A stretch of 64,000 nucleotides of DNA from Triplophysa rosa (taxonomy: Eukaryota; Chordata; Actinopteri; Cypriniformes; Nemacheilidae), in NCBI RefSeq assembly GCF_024868665.1, contig NC_079892.1:8196251-8260250 (forward strand), in the 5' to 3' direction. Each line of letters starts with the position of its first letter. Positions within the stretch are counted from its first letter, which is position 1. The notes under the pieces are model-generated. The model was not told the DNA's origin, did no database searches, and saw only the letters and a list, made by a program, of their open reading frames with translations. A program made the position numbers and the translations under genes. Positions 23,901 to 35,018 of the stretch are shown piece by piece.

Positions 23901-26719
23901 GCATTCATGAGTTACAACCAGTTTAGTTCCAACAGTGCATTTTCATGTGTAGGCTAAAAAAGGGTGGTGCCAGTTAAGAGGTCAATGCCCAGCAAACAAT
24001 GACCTGGCGGTCCACCGGCAGTTTTTGGGCGGCACAGATTCAGCGGCTTGACGGGAATGCAAGGAAGAGCAATCGATCATCGACAAAGAGTATAGAACCC
24101 AGGAGGTGAAACTCTGAGGCTCTGATGTGTGTACTTACAATTACAACATTTAGACTGTGTCCAAATACCCCAACTTGCGGTCTTTGCACTTGACCACTTG
24201 ACTACTTTCATGACGTATTTCCTGTTTTTGGCCCTAGTGTTCTAGTGGGTGTGAAGATCCCAAGTGAGCATGTAGTATTTCTAACCCGATGGGACACACT
24301 TAGCAAGTGCAAACATGTAACGTTAATTAATGTGGTGTTTCTAATTATGAGATAAAAAGCAGTTTTACAAAATACATAACTCTGGAGTTTTCACCAATAA
24401 AATATGTAACACTACGACAATATATGTAATATCTAATTATATAGTCAAGTCAGATTTATTTTTATAGCACTTTATTTGTATTGTATCAAAGCAGCTGTAC
24501 CCAAAAAACAAAATAAAAACACATGTTAGCCAAACATAGATTAAATAAAGATATAACCTTAAAAAGTAGTAGTATAACATACACTGGAAAGCTTTCAGCA
24601 ACATCTCACGAGACCCGAGCAAAAAGTCTCATGATTCATATCCAGAACATGATGCATGATGGAATATGCTTTGCCTTAATACCGCTCCGAAGCGGTATTC
24701 AAGCTAGTGTGGGTTTAGTGTGCATTAATCGCACTGCCCTTTGGCATTTTCAAGACATTGGACACATTTGCGCTCTTCCTTCCTGTTGCGTGCACGCGCT
24801 CTCAAGTGGCCAAGACCGCAAGTGGGGTATTTGGACGCAGCCATAAGGCCCGTTCAGATTGCGGGAGATGCGAAAAAGCGAAACGAATACCCAACGAACC
24901 AAGTTTTCATATCAACGACGAAGCGATCTTCTATTTGACGCCCGCACGGTAGATGGCGCTGATGGAGAATGCATTTCACGCCTAAACATTAGGTGGCGCT
25001 CAACCGCTATTCAGGCTTCGGCTGCTGAGAAAAAGAAAAGCTTAAAGCTTAACACGTAGCAATACAGGCTACTAGTACTGTTTGCTTTACGTACTTATAA
25101 GCTGTGGATACAGAGGTTTCTCAAGTTAGAATTAAACGAGATGTCCTTTTTAGGATATACTGGCAGAAAATGAAACAGGTAGTACCACGTTGCTATGACA
25201 ACACGTTGCACTCACCTGTCAAATTAATTAAAATTATTTCTACATGATTTAAGAGGTAAAAGTTGGCTACTTTCTACCCTAAACAATGCCAAAAGAGTTA
25301 AATCAAAATATACAATGTTTGCCTTACTGTTTCAAAACGTTTAAAAATCACTACACTTGTAAAACCTATTTACTACATATGCCTGCTGAGATAAAAAAAA
25401 CGTGACACAAATTGTAAACTGTTAACATTTAAACACCACATATTTGATTGAATGTGCAGCTGTTGCCGTTTATTCAAATAACAGCCGTTGGCCGACGCAC
25501 AGAATTGTGGGTTATTTCCAGCAACGAAGGATACAGCTCATGTATCCTCCGAATTCCTGTGAAAGGTCGCATTTGAAGGGTGCCTCCGGAGAGTCCTACC
25601 TGATTTTATGAAACGAGACAGCCTCGATGACATAGCAGCCTTCGAATGAGACCTCTGGAGGACGCAGCCTTACTAAATGAGACGGGAATTATGATTAATT
25701 TGAGTGATTCGTTCTTTTTCAGTTCGTTCACCAAAATGATTCATTCAGATTCGTTCACTGATTCGTTCAGTGACTATTTCTATAATACGCCAGCAGGTGG
25801 CGAAAAAGAGTTGTGTTATGTCAACGAACGTATTAATGGACGTATAAACTGATTACAAGAAGTAACAGCTCGTTCATGTCGTTCACGAACGAGAATCAGC
25901 GGGTCCTTTAGTTCACTCACGAACAAGATGAACGAGATGACTGATCGTTCATGTCGTTCATGAACGATAATCAGCAGGTCCTTTGACTCCTTTCGTTTGT
26001 GTACGAACGAGATCTCTCGTTCAGACTCATACACAGGCTCGTTCGTTCAGTGAAGGGCATATTCGTCCAGCACATTCAACCAATCATATGCTCTGTCAAA
26101 GCTCACACTCGAACGCCATTGGCTCGTGCTTTAGACACTCATTTAAGCCTAGACGCTCTGTGCTCGAGGAAGAGTTTTCGTGAACGAGAACGATTCGTTC
26201 AGTTGAAAGATTCATTCAAAAAGAACGATTCGTTCACGAACGTAACGTCACTATTACAACAGCAGAACAAGAAGTGGATTTCTCCAGCAGCAGCAGCGAA
26301 GATGAGTTTATTGATTTTGCCTGAATGAGCAAAGGAAGAGAAAAAGACGATATTGGGTTCACCCTATTCTTGAGAAGAGAGAAGACCACGGGGAGTTTAA
26401 TAGATTGATCCAGGAGTTAAAGGTGCACCACGATCGTTTTCATCGTTACTTCAGGACGATGGTCTGGGGGTTAATAGTTTACCAAATGGCATTTGCATTG
26501 CAGCTGTACTATTTAAACAGTTGTAAAATATGTGTACACTTGACTTGATGTTTGTTTACATGTGCCTGTGCTTTCTACTTACAAGCAAAACTGCTTAGTT
26601 ATTGTATATAAATAAAAACAAAAATAAAGCAATTTGAAGAAAATGATTGTATTTGATGATTTTTACTGGTACCGCCAATATCCCAAATACTACAACATAA
26701 CATGTGAATTATATGAAAG

Positions 26720-26755
<36 letters not shown>

Positions 26756-28924
26756 TTTATATATAGGCCTACCAACGGTTCTTAATCCTGGTCCTCGCGA
26801 CCCCCTTCTCTAACGCGGTTCAATGTAAGGAAGGAAGGAAGCGGGAACCGGCGAACATTTAACAATAAACTTTAATCAAAAATAAACAAACAATAATACG
26901 GAAGTAAAAGGCCGGCAGCCACCTCATGGTCGACTGCCGGCCACACAAACATAAATATAACTTATCACATGATCCGGGCCCCGTCCTCTCTTGTCGGCAG
27001 TCCTGCCGCTCGTCCTCTTATGCTCCCGAGCTCCCCCATGAGGCATGCGGGACTGGTGTGCGTACAGCTGATACTCATTATCACTCACGCCACCGGCCCC
27101 GCCTTCCTGCCCATGGCTCTCGTCCCGCCTTTCTCGCTACATACTGTTTATACTTTTATATTTGAAAGCCACCTTAAATTATGCCACAGAAATTCTTTTT
27201 TGTCCTGGTTTTTGTAGTCGCTGTGACTTTTTTCAAAAAGTTCTGTCTGTTCTGACACCAACGACAGTAACAACTCGACATCCATTCTGTCACAACAGCT
27301 TTCTAAGCCTTTAGCGCCCCTGCGTGCCCTCAATGGCTCTAGGCGCGTGACGTAAAATGCTCGATTCTTATTGGACGGTCCGTTTCTTCGCTTTGCGAAT
27401 GGGGAAAGATTCGTCGCACTAGACGAAAAAAAAGAACACTCGCAGGCAATGTGAACGGACCTTTACTATAGGTGCGCTAAATGGCGGTCGCGCTACCTAA
27501 GCGCCTAGTGGCTGTTACCAAAAAAGCACCAGAGTTTGGGGGCTTGGGACATTTTTTAACATTAAGAAGATTGTCAAAAACTATCTACCTGAATTCATAT
27601 AAAAAGAGATGTATTGTGCTTTTTTATTTGATTTAAATACAGGCTATACATTAAACAACGCATATTTACTAACCTGTATTGACGTGTTCTTCAACTAATG
27701 CAGGATCGTCAAATGTAATTGTCCTCGGATCATATCTTACACATGCCTCCCTGTTCCGGGTACCTGCAACATGTTGTTTACAACAAATAGTAAGGATGAT
27801 GAACTATACTTGATGTTGATCTCGAAGTAATTTAAACCATAAACATATAGCCTACAAACTCTCTGCTCATAGACTTCCATCCTCTACCATACTGATGAAT
27901 GCAACATTTTATGGATGGTAAAACAAATAATTAACCAGTGACAGATTATTGTATTGGGGAGTTAACTTGTAGCCTACTAGTATAGGCTATACCATGACTT
28001 GAACTTGTACTATAACTCGTGCTAAAAGAAAAATTCAGGTAGTTTTACCGACGGACGAATTCACAAATTCAATTCTCTTCATGCGGTAAGACAGAGTGGC
28101 CTTCCAGTTGATTCCAACTCTTACCTTCTTCAGCCTTAGCTCTAACGGACATCTGGTGATAATTCCTAAAATCAACACAGTCTAGTTGAGGATTGTAACA
28201 CTCGAAAACTGTGTGACAATTAAATCACCTAGTTCGAAATAAAAGCAATTTTCGTGAAAAGATAAAATCACTGAATGAATTCACTATCAATAAATAAATA
28301 CATACCACAAAGATGCAACCCTTTTCTTATTTATTTGCAGCATATAAACGAAAGACAGACTTTTCGGCTATTTGCCCCGTATAATGTTAAAATAAACATT
28401 AACGACACAAATGTTCATCAGTGTTAATATTCTATCCTCTTTTAAACAATATTACATATTGTTACAGTTAGGCTACAACACACTGCTCTTATCAAGAACA
28501 GAAAATAGTTCTTACCACTTCCTCTAGGTAATGCAACTCCAGACAGTGCCTCCAACACAGAACTTTTTCCAGAACTCTGGTCTCCGATCACGACAATGTT
28601 CGGTAGTGCAATGTTAAAATCTTTATGAACTCCAATTGACCGCAAATTGTCAATCATATCAATGAATGGACGAAGATTCTCATCTAAGTGATCGTAAAGC
28701 TCTCCCCCCATTTTCTGTCTGTGAAGATATGCGTTTTTGGGCTATTTATTCACATAGCAAGAAATAAACATATAGGTACGTAAACTATAACTGTAAATTA
28801 AAATGGTCTCAAGATAAATGTTCTCTTATCCTGTTAAAATTGTTTATTTATAATCGAAATTAATTTCATACCTTTCGTATAGAGAAGCACTGCTGTCTGT
28901 AGAAAAACGAGATAAGAAATTCAT
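14942..28924 (-). CDS. mx: Interferon-induced GTP-binding protein Mx (mx B)
   Basis: Fourteen coding exons read from the right: 28872-28924, 28516-28718, 28049-28165, 27674-27763, 17816-17970, 17602-17740, 17325-17511, 17105-17183, 16858-16980, 16643-16775, 16142-16297, 15896-15972, 15590-15799 and 14942-15196. They total 658 codons plus stop. [23 protein letters not shown] and TKPD are intact, so this should be an active dynamin-like antiviral GTPase. Six internal exons have exactly the same lengths as in mx A (155, 139, 79, 123, 133 and 77 nt). Differences: the mx A third exon is replaced by two exons that add about 27 residues after LSYR; the stalk-loop exon is 48 nt shorter; the C-terminus has a basic extension (TTNKKRNI). 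Intron 4 is 9.7 kb and full of repeats. The start ATG at 28924 sits in a 53-nt first exon ending in the same phase as in mx A. One acceptor (before 16297) has a poor pyrimidine tract. Confidence 0.92.
18196..18383. repeat. Nine diverged tandem units of 21 bp, each a partial dyad
   Basis: Units run CAGTTTTGTAATTCGTTCCCT, CGGTTTTGTAAACCGTCCCCT and so on to CAGTTTTGCAAACTGTAGCCT; one unit appears to have 22 bases. The core AGTTTTGCAAACT is nearly self-complementary. It lies in intron 4 of mx B, 226 bases upstream of exon 5. Confidence 0.8.
18498..20584. mobile_element. 2.1-kb foldback element with long terminal inverted repeats made of ATAATTATGAG arrays
   Basis: The left end TGGAAGCCCGTTTCCGCCAC and the reverse complement of the right end, TGGAAGCCCAATTCCGCCAT, match at 17 of 20, and TA flanks both sides (18496-18497, 20585-20586). 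Each arm then has a tandem array of about 21-bp units (AAAAGTCATAATTATGAGAT): about six units on the left and about sixteen on the right. Each arm continues into a shared GC-rich block (ACATGCGCAGTGCAG near 18672, its complement near 20180). The middle, 18722-20138, holds a LINE fragment and other repeats. No transposase is visible. The arrays create long repetitive ORFs that are not genes. Confidence 0.85.
18960..19370 (-). mobile_element. LINE reverse-transcriptase C-terminal fragment (L2/Rex-like), decayed
   Basis: Minus-strand pieces in different frames read [32 protein letters not shown] and [13 protein letters not shown]. These are the ordered landmarks of the C-terminal region in L2/CR1/Rex-type reverse transcriptases. 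Frameshifts and stops separate them, so it is dead. It lies inside the foldback element. Confidence 0.7.
20650..21510. repeat. Nested inverted and direct repeat module
   Basis: Outer arms: AAAGTACACATTAAAATACC near 20694 is matched in reverse by GGTATTTTAATGTGTACTTA near 21445. Inner arms of about 65 bases: ACTAACTGTACAGTGTTCAT near 20958 is matched in reverse near 21375. The block with CTAAAAGGTGTGCATT and CACACACATGAACACT also occurs twice in direct orientation (about 21165 and 21345). No ORF. Probably a transposon remnant with a duplicated arm. Confidence 0.7.
21511..23100. other. Non-coding intron sequence with repeat debris
   Basis: AT-rich part of mx B intron 4. A short AAT microsatellite lies at 21925-21955. 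The stretch 22548-22850 (AAGGGGTCATATGGCAC start) resembles a common cyprinid dispersed repeat. I see no exon. Confidence 0.45.
23101..23800. repeat. Tandem direct duplication of a ~350-bp unit
   Basis: CGGTCCTGTCTATATTTTCA occurs at 23103 and 23453. The following ~330 bases, including GTGTCCCCTATTGGATTC and ACTTGGGACTTTGACC, recur almost unchanged. Divergence is a few percent by eye. Confidence 0.85.
24153..24841. mobile_element. Inverted-repeat DNA element, ~690 bp
   Basis: The left end GACTGTGTCCAAATACCCCA and the reverse complement of the right end, GGCTGCGTCCAAATACCCCA, share about 40 bases including CTTGCGGTCTT and CCACTTGA. No transposase. A short cyprinid dispersed repeat (TTATAGCACTTTATTTGTA) sits at 24443-24510. 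The target duplication is unclear because another element abuts the right end. Confidence 0.75.
25700..26250. repeat. GAACGA / TCGTTC foldback repeat
   Basis: More than fifteen copies of TCGTTC or GAACGA in both orientations, such as CGTTCACGAACGAG and GATTCGTTCACGAACG. It abuts a Harbinger transposase fragment on the right and probably forms that element's 5' part. Confidence 0.7.
26342..26461 (+). pseudogene. PIF/Harbinger transposase N-terminal fragment
   Basis: An open stretch of about 40 codons contains [13 protein letters not shown] and [20 protein letters not shown]. This is the N-terminal signature of fish Harbinger (HARBI1-like) transposases, just before the DDE nuclease domain. It stops being recognisable after 26461, so the catalytic domain is lost. 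Confidence 0.7.
26824..27141 (-). mobile_element. Gypsy-type LTR, solo or truncated, minus orientation
   Basis: On the minus strand it runs TGTAGCGAGAAAGGC...CTTCCTTACA, with TG...CA ends and AATAAA/ATTAAA-type signals near its 3' end, as in fish gypsy LTRs. The flanking five bases do not match, so a clean solo LTR is not proven. About 50 bases of possible leader follow at 26770-26823. Confidence 0.55.
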
Positions 28925-29092
28925 GTCTAAAGAAATACCAGGGAAAATAAGATGACAGAAATAATTGTTAGAATGTCTTTCTTTTAGGCGATTTTTATAA
29001 TTTGTATAATTTTGGTTTCACACAAGCGCATTGTTTGTGGTAAAGAGAAAACATCAACGAGCTTCTCCTCTTCCTTCTTTGCCTCGAGCTCA

Positions 29093-29100
29093 ATATATAT
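29093..29100 (-). promoter_or_regulatory. TATA box of mx B
   Basis: The minus strand reads TATATATT 169 bases upstream of the mx B start codon at 28924. No good interferon response element was found above it by eye. Confidence 0.45.
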
Positions 29101-29299
29101 GGTCAATTTGCATTGACGTACACCTGCTGGAGGAATAAAAGATTCCAAATTGTTAATAAAATCGCAGATGTAGGCCTAATTAAATTGTTACGTTTTAAAG
29201 TACTGATAAAGAACGAAAAAAATATATTTTTTGCTTGTATGCTTAATTTATTTTATTTTTTATCTATGAGAGTTGTTTGGGACTCCTCCTCCGTCGGTC

Positions 29300-29808
29300 T
29301 GCAACCAGGCTTCCTTGATCTACTTCTTGTGCCATTTTCAATGCTTCTGTTGTTGCAATGTCATTGTTGCATGGGACCACTGCCATGTTTAGAGTTGTGG
29401 GCTTCATAATAAATGCTCTGATCAGAGTTTGGATCTAGAAGATCTAGTTTGTACAGTACTAAACTCAGCTTGCAAGATCAGATGAATACAACCAATTTTG
29501 TTTCCAATATCCGGTGGTTGTTTTAGCACAGGGATTCTGGCAATTCCAAGTAAATCGATCAGTGTGAGTTCACAAACAGCAGGTGATCTGATCTCTGATG
29601 AGATTATCAGAAATTCCTGCCCATTTGGCAGCCAGTTCATACTGAGCTGTTAAACACACACCGCAAAATAAACTGAATGCATTGGTCAAGTTTATACACA
29701 TTGTCTTGGCTTTCTTGTTGTCCTTATAAAGATTTATTGTTGTAGGCCTATGTGCAGTTGTACTCTAACCTTTCTTAACATGCTTCTCAACTCCCCCATT
29801 TTCTGACT
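29300..29808 (-). pseudogene. Mx pseudogene remnant (parts of exons 2, 5 and 6)
   Basis: Read on the minus strand. The first ~20 bases of an exon 2-like sequence (acceptor then TCAGAAAATGGGGGAG) lie near 29788-29806. An exon 5-like block runs 29494-29646 (LTLIDLLGIARIP, QPPDIGNK) with about a 5-bp deletion relative to mx B and no donor site. An exon 6-like block runs from 29434 ([20 protein letters not shown]) and breaks off near 29305. DLPG has become DLLG. Exons 1, 3, 4 and 7-14 are absent. The remnant is closest to mx B in sequence and orientation and lies just beyond its promoter. Confidence 0.85.
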
Positions 29809-30271
29809 GAAGACATTCATAATTTGTAGTTTCCGAGGACATAACTACAATTATATCATAAAATTGTATTTAATTATATTAATATAATTGACGGGAAAAT
29901 ATTTATTTTTTAAAAAGTATAATTCACACTAACCTTTCATTTTGAGAACTGCCAATGTCTTCAATTTTCTCATGATCGCTGCATAGTGTATCTGTTCATC
30001 AGAAGTTTGAGATGACGAGGGTGCATGAGATGAATTTTTTTTTTCATTTTTGGGTAAACTTATCTTCTAAGTTTCCAGTTTATAAAAAATGAAAAACCAT
30101 TTTAATTCAATTGATTCATTCCTGTTTCTTGAAGTTTTGTTTAAAGTAATATGTGTAAATCCATTTGTATACTGTAATTTAAAAAAATATTTCAGCCTAT
30201 AAGGACAAAGGCACCAAAATATTATGATTAAATTATCTAAAAAATGCTGTTTTTTATTGGATGTGGCAAAA

Positions 30272-31197
30272 ATGATCTTATCGATTGAATCATGATATAC
30301 ATTTGAAGAAGTTGGTTGTGTTTCTCTTTGTTGACATTTATGGTTTGTATACTTTTGTTCTAGACAAGAGACGGAATGACAACATGTTTGAAGATATGAT
30401 AAAGAGTCCAGTAGCAAATCTGGGTGTGCCCATTTGCTTACAATTGAAAGAAGACCAGAGAAATGGTTTGGTTACCAAATTACTCTGTTGTCCTTTCCTA
30501 GCAAGGTCACACCAATACTGATGCAAATTTTCTCGGCATAGAGAAGGTGGCAAACACTGATTTTATAATGAAAGTGAGGACTGACAACATATGATCACCA
30601 AAAATATTGTGAATATTATAGACTTACTTATTAACAAAACAGAATATTAATACAACATGTGAACTCATTCAGAACAAATAAATCTGTTTTCAAAGATAAC
30701 CTGAGATTTGTTTTTATGGCTCTCTTCATTATTTCATAAATCTTGTTCTTAAACTCCAGCAAAATCCTGAATTAACACTTACACATGGGCAAATTATAAG
30801 AAATACCATAATGTATTAAGCAAAAACTTTTAATCATCTCTTTGCTTGACTAAAAGTTAGAAGTGCCATTAATTTAAGTGAGACAATCTCTAAACCAGGC
30901 CTCAATGTACATCATCTGTTTCAGAAAATCGTGCACATAAACCATAGCCAAAGTGTCTTTTGAGCAGGTTAAGCCACCCTCAAATTAACTTGTTTATTTA
31001 CATGTACATTATTTGTGTAATGAAAAATCTTTTGCTGTGTTAGTAATGAACCGGTTCCATCACTTGAAGAAAGAAAGGTCCACCAGTAAGTATGAAGCTT
31101 GGCCAGAAATGATCCAGATGGAATGTTGCATACTACAACCCGACTGATTTTGCATGTGGTTTAGGATTTGTCCTATGCTAAACGATCATTTGTCAAT
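30272..31197 (+). pseudogene. FAM3-family pseudogene, partial duplicate of the gene at 37687
   Basis: Homologous to 37672-39735. The exon 1 copy (ATG near 30293) gains a stop after four codons and loses its donor. The transmembrane exon copy (about 30696) has an in-frame TAA. The copy then jumps from the equivalent of 38366 straight to the equivalent of 39465, deleting about 1.1 kb with four coding exons and most of the next. The last exon ([15 protein letters not shown]) and the start of the 3' UTR survive to 31197, where a gypsy element begins. Confidence 0.85.
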
Positions 31198-34100
31198 GTA
31201 ACTGTAACGCTGACTCAGACACAGAAGCTGTAGGTCAGGTATTGGAGAACCCGGCCCCTGTGTCGGTAATCAAGTACGGTGTTCACTCTGTAGGCCTCCG
31301 TGCCATCCACAGTTAGCGGGGGGGCCTGATGTCCTCAGTCTGCCTCTTCTCCCTCTCTCGAGGATCGCCAGCAGGTTTGAGCAGAGATACATGGAAGGTA
31401 GGAGAAACACGGTAATTAGCAGGGAGTTGTAATCGTAAAGACACAGGAGAAATTTGTCTAGTGATTTTGAAAGGACCCACCTACCTGGGACTTAGTTTAC
31501 TACAGGGTAGTCGTAAACGAAGGTCTCGTGTCGACAGCCATACCCATTGACCTGGGGTGTAGTTGGGGTGAGGTCGTCGGTGCCGGTCGGCTTGGAGTTT
31601 CTGCCTCCTAACAGCCCATTGTAAGTGGACGTGAGCTTGATTCCACACCTCGTCACTTCTCTGGAGCCATGAATTGACTGCTGGTAATTCAGTGGGGTCT
31701 CCTGCCCATGGAAACATCGGTGGTTGGAAACCTAACACACATTTGAAGGGTGTAAGTCCGGTGGATGGTTTGACAAGTGAATTTTGTGCGTATTCGGCCC
31801 AGGGGAGGGTAAAGGCTCCAGTCGTGCTGGTTCTGGTTGCAAAAGCATCGTAGAAACATGGTGACCTCTTGATTAAGATGTTCCATTTGTCCATTTGACT
31901 GGGGGTGATAGACAGAAGAGAGACAGATGTTAACATTAAGTTGGTTAAACAATACCCTTGAAGTGAACTGGGGTCCACGATCTGAGACGACCTCTTCTGG
32001 TAATCCGTAGTATCGGAACACATGGAGGAGGAGCAGCTCAGCAGTTTCTAGTGCAGAGGGCAACTTAGGCAGAGGGATGAGATGACAACATTTGGAAAAT
32101 CTATCCAAAACAGTTAGTATGGTAGTGTTACCTTGTGATTCTGGTAGATCCGTGATGAAATCTAGAGCAATGTGAGACCAAGGACGCTGTGGTATGGCCA
32201 GGGGTTGCAATAGGCCAGCAGGTAGTTGTCTCTGGGATTCATTCTGAGAGCAGACCTTACATTGGTTCACGGACTGGATAGCGTCTGCCACCAGAAACGA
32301 TTTATAAGAAGGTGGATCATGGCTGTAATACCAGGGTGCCCAGAACTGGGGGAATTGTGAACCCACTCTAAAACTCTCTGGCGGAAATCTTGGGGAACAA
32401 ACAAGCAGTTTTCGGGGCAAGCGGGTCGCATAGGTCCTTGGGAATTCACGTGTTCTATCTCCGTCATGAGGTCCCATACCACTGGAGCAACGATGAGGGT
32501 TTGCGGAATGATGGATTCAGGCGAGGAATTAGTAGTGGGTTCATCATATTGGTGGGAGAGGGCGTCGGCCTTGACCTTCTTGGATCCTGGTCGGTAGGTT
32601 ATGGTGAAGGTGAATCGAGAGAAGAATAGAGACCATCTTGTCTGTCTGGGGTTCAATCTTTTAGCTGAGCGTAGATACTCCAAATTCCGGTGATCCGTTA
32701 GTATCACAAAAGGGTGTCGAGCTCCCTCCAGCCAGTGTCGCCATTCTAACGTTGCCTTCATAGCTAGTCCTCGATCTCCAAAATCAAAATTGCATTCGGC
32801 AGGAGTCAGTTTACGTGAGTAGAATGCACAGGGGAACATCTTGGGGTTTGTGCCCTGACGTTGGGACAGAACTGCGCCAATACTCGAGTTCGAGGCGTCG
32901 ACTTCAACAATGAATGGGAGATCGGGAGCGGGGTGATACAGAATGGGAGCTGAGGTAAAACGGGTGTGGAGCTCTAGGAAAGCCTTACAGGCTGAATGGG
33001 TCCATGATAATCTGGTGTTCCCCCCTCTCAGTAATGAAGTTAGGGGGGCTGCCACAGTACTGAAGTTGCGTATGAACAGAAGATAAAAGTTGGCAAAGCC
33101 CAGGAATCTTTGTAGTTCTTTCACAGTCTCGGGTTGAGGCCATTCAACTACGGCGTTCACCTTCTTGTCATCCATCGCCACCCCCTCTGAGTTTATGATG
33201 TATCCAAGGAAAGCCGTGCTTAATTTATGGAACTCACATTTCTCCATCTTGGTGTACAGTTGATATTCGATGAGATGTTGTAGAACTTGAGCGCACATGC
33301 TGAACATGGTCCTGCAGAGATTCAGAATAGATTAAAATATCATCAATGTAGACCACTACCCATCGATTTAGCATGTCTCTGAATATATCATTCATAAATG
33401 ACTGAAAGACTGAAGGACTATTGGCCAGGCCGAATGGCATTACAAGATACTTGTAGTGTCCGTTGTTGGTGGAGAATGCAGTCTTCCACTCATCCCCTTC
33501 CTTGATTCAGATCAAATTGTAAGCACTATGCAAATCCAGCTAATGAGGGTACTAATGGTAGGGGATAACGGAATTTCACAGTAACCTCGTTCAGACCCCG
33601 ATAGTCAATACACTGTCGTAATCCGTAATCCCTCATCCTTGCACGCCAGTTCGGATTGTAGTTCTCGTGACTAACCTCTACGGAACAGTAATTTAAGGGT
33701 ATCTTCGACCCAGTTTGTCTGTGCTGAGAGCGTGCGGAATGCGAGAGAATAGTCTGCCACGGTTCTCCTCCCCTGTGATAGGGTTAATAGCTGATCTACA
33801 GTTCATTGACCACTAGCAGAGTGTTCAAATACCTGGTGGAAATTTTCTAAAAAATCTTTAAATGTGGGAAACGCTGCTCTATCGGGATGCCAAAGTGCCG
33901 TTGCCCATTCTAAAGTCCTGCCAGACAGAAGGGAACAAACGAAAGCAATGCGACTGGCGTCTGTGGGATACATTCAAGGTTGTTGATCAATGAATATCGA
34001 GCATTGCATTAGAAATCCCTTGCATTTAGTGGTCTCACCATCAAATTTCTCTGGGAAGGCTAACCGAGGATTTGCACTTGGGGTCGACAGATTTGTGACT

Positions 34101-34985
34101 ACCGGGTTGGTAGTGGTAACAGGCGGTATATTCGATGTAGGAACAGACAAACTCATACCTTGCAGGGTCTTTAATAGTTCTTTGTTAAGTCCAGTGAGAT
34201 GAGTTAACTGCTGATGGTGATTGGCTAACATGTTTGCTTGAGCGGATACCTCGACGGTAAGTTGCTGGACAGCTGCTGAATCCGGTCTTGGCGAAGTCTT
34301 CTCTAACGTAGGATCCATGTGCAGTTTTAATAGAGACAAACAGGTAGAACAATAACAGTCAGAGGTCAGGGCAGGCAGACAACGTTCAGGAGTATATAAA
34401 CAAGCGATGGATCAGGGCAGGTAGCAAAGGTTCAAAATCCAAATAACAGTCCAAAGTCAATCACGGGTGTATCTGAGGCAACCATATTCGTAACAGTAAC
34501 AAATGGGATATATTGCGTTTCAAATGGGATATATTGCCCTCCTAAGTGAATAAAATCATGGCTGCCATATTGAAGGGTCGTTCCAAACCGAAGTGCACAT
34601 AACTGGCAACTTCAAAGGGACCTTCAGAATGAAGGATTTTGAAAGGTACAACCGATGGACACTTTGGACCCCATGATTCTTTGCGCAGATTCTTTGCGTG
34701 GCGACAGCACCTCCTTATGGCCGCGGGATGATGACGCAGAAGGGCACTTCAAGAAACTTGTTTGTTGTTTGGTCCCCTTTGAAGCTCTCACTCCGGAGGG
34801 TAAAGCCTTTGAAGGGCTTAGGGAATATACGAGCCCTTCGAAATGGAACGCAGGGAGTATAAATAGAGTCCAGGTAATGAACAGGTGCAGGTGACAATCA
34901 AAGATGGCTGACGAGGTGCATGGGATTCTGGGAGATGTAGTCTGGGTAGTGTCAAGACAGAAACAGACAGGGATTGTGACATGTA
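31198..34985 (-). mobile_element. Ty3/gypsy (chromovirus-type) retrotransposon, defective
   Basis: On the minus strand, from the right: LTR sequence starting TGTCACAATCCC at ~34983 and ending near 34325; gag ORF 33974-34339, continuing out of frame to ~33680; reverse transcriptase with the YIDD box (33234-33440); RNase H and integrase zinc-finger region (32267-33307); integrase core (31689-32477, [16 protein letters not shown]); integrase tail (31481-32023); and the start of a chromodomain near 31215-31270. The coding parts lie in overlapping, shifted frames. The end of gag, the protease and the first part of the reverse transcriptase are deleted, and the 3' LTR is reduced to a few bases. A ~340-bp foreign insert (about 34510-34850) interrupts the 5' LTR. 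The element cannot move on its own. Confidence 0.88.
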
Positions 34986-35018
34986 TAACTACAATGCAAC
35001 ACGTTTCTTTTTTTACAG

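Larger units (their letters stand above)
24842..27466. mobile_element. Composite inverted-repeat element with nested insertions
   Basis: The left end AAGGCCCGTTCAGATTGC and the reverse complement of the right end, AAGGTCCGTTCACATTGC, match at 16 of 18. The 2.6 kb between them contains the GAACGA foldback, a Harbinger fragment, an (AT)n run at 26727-26752 and a gypsy LTR, so most of its length is later insertion. Confidence 0.55.

Noticed and set aside
24523..25059. Overlapping plus-strand ORFs of 64-107 codons
   Set aside because: They span the border of two inverted-repeat elements and have no family similarity.
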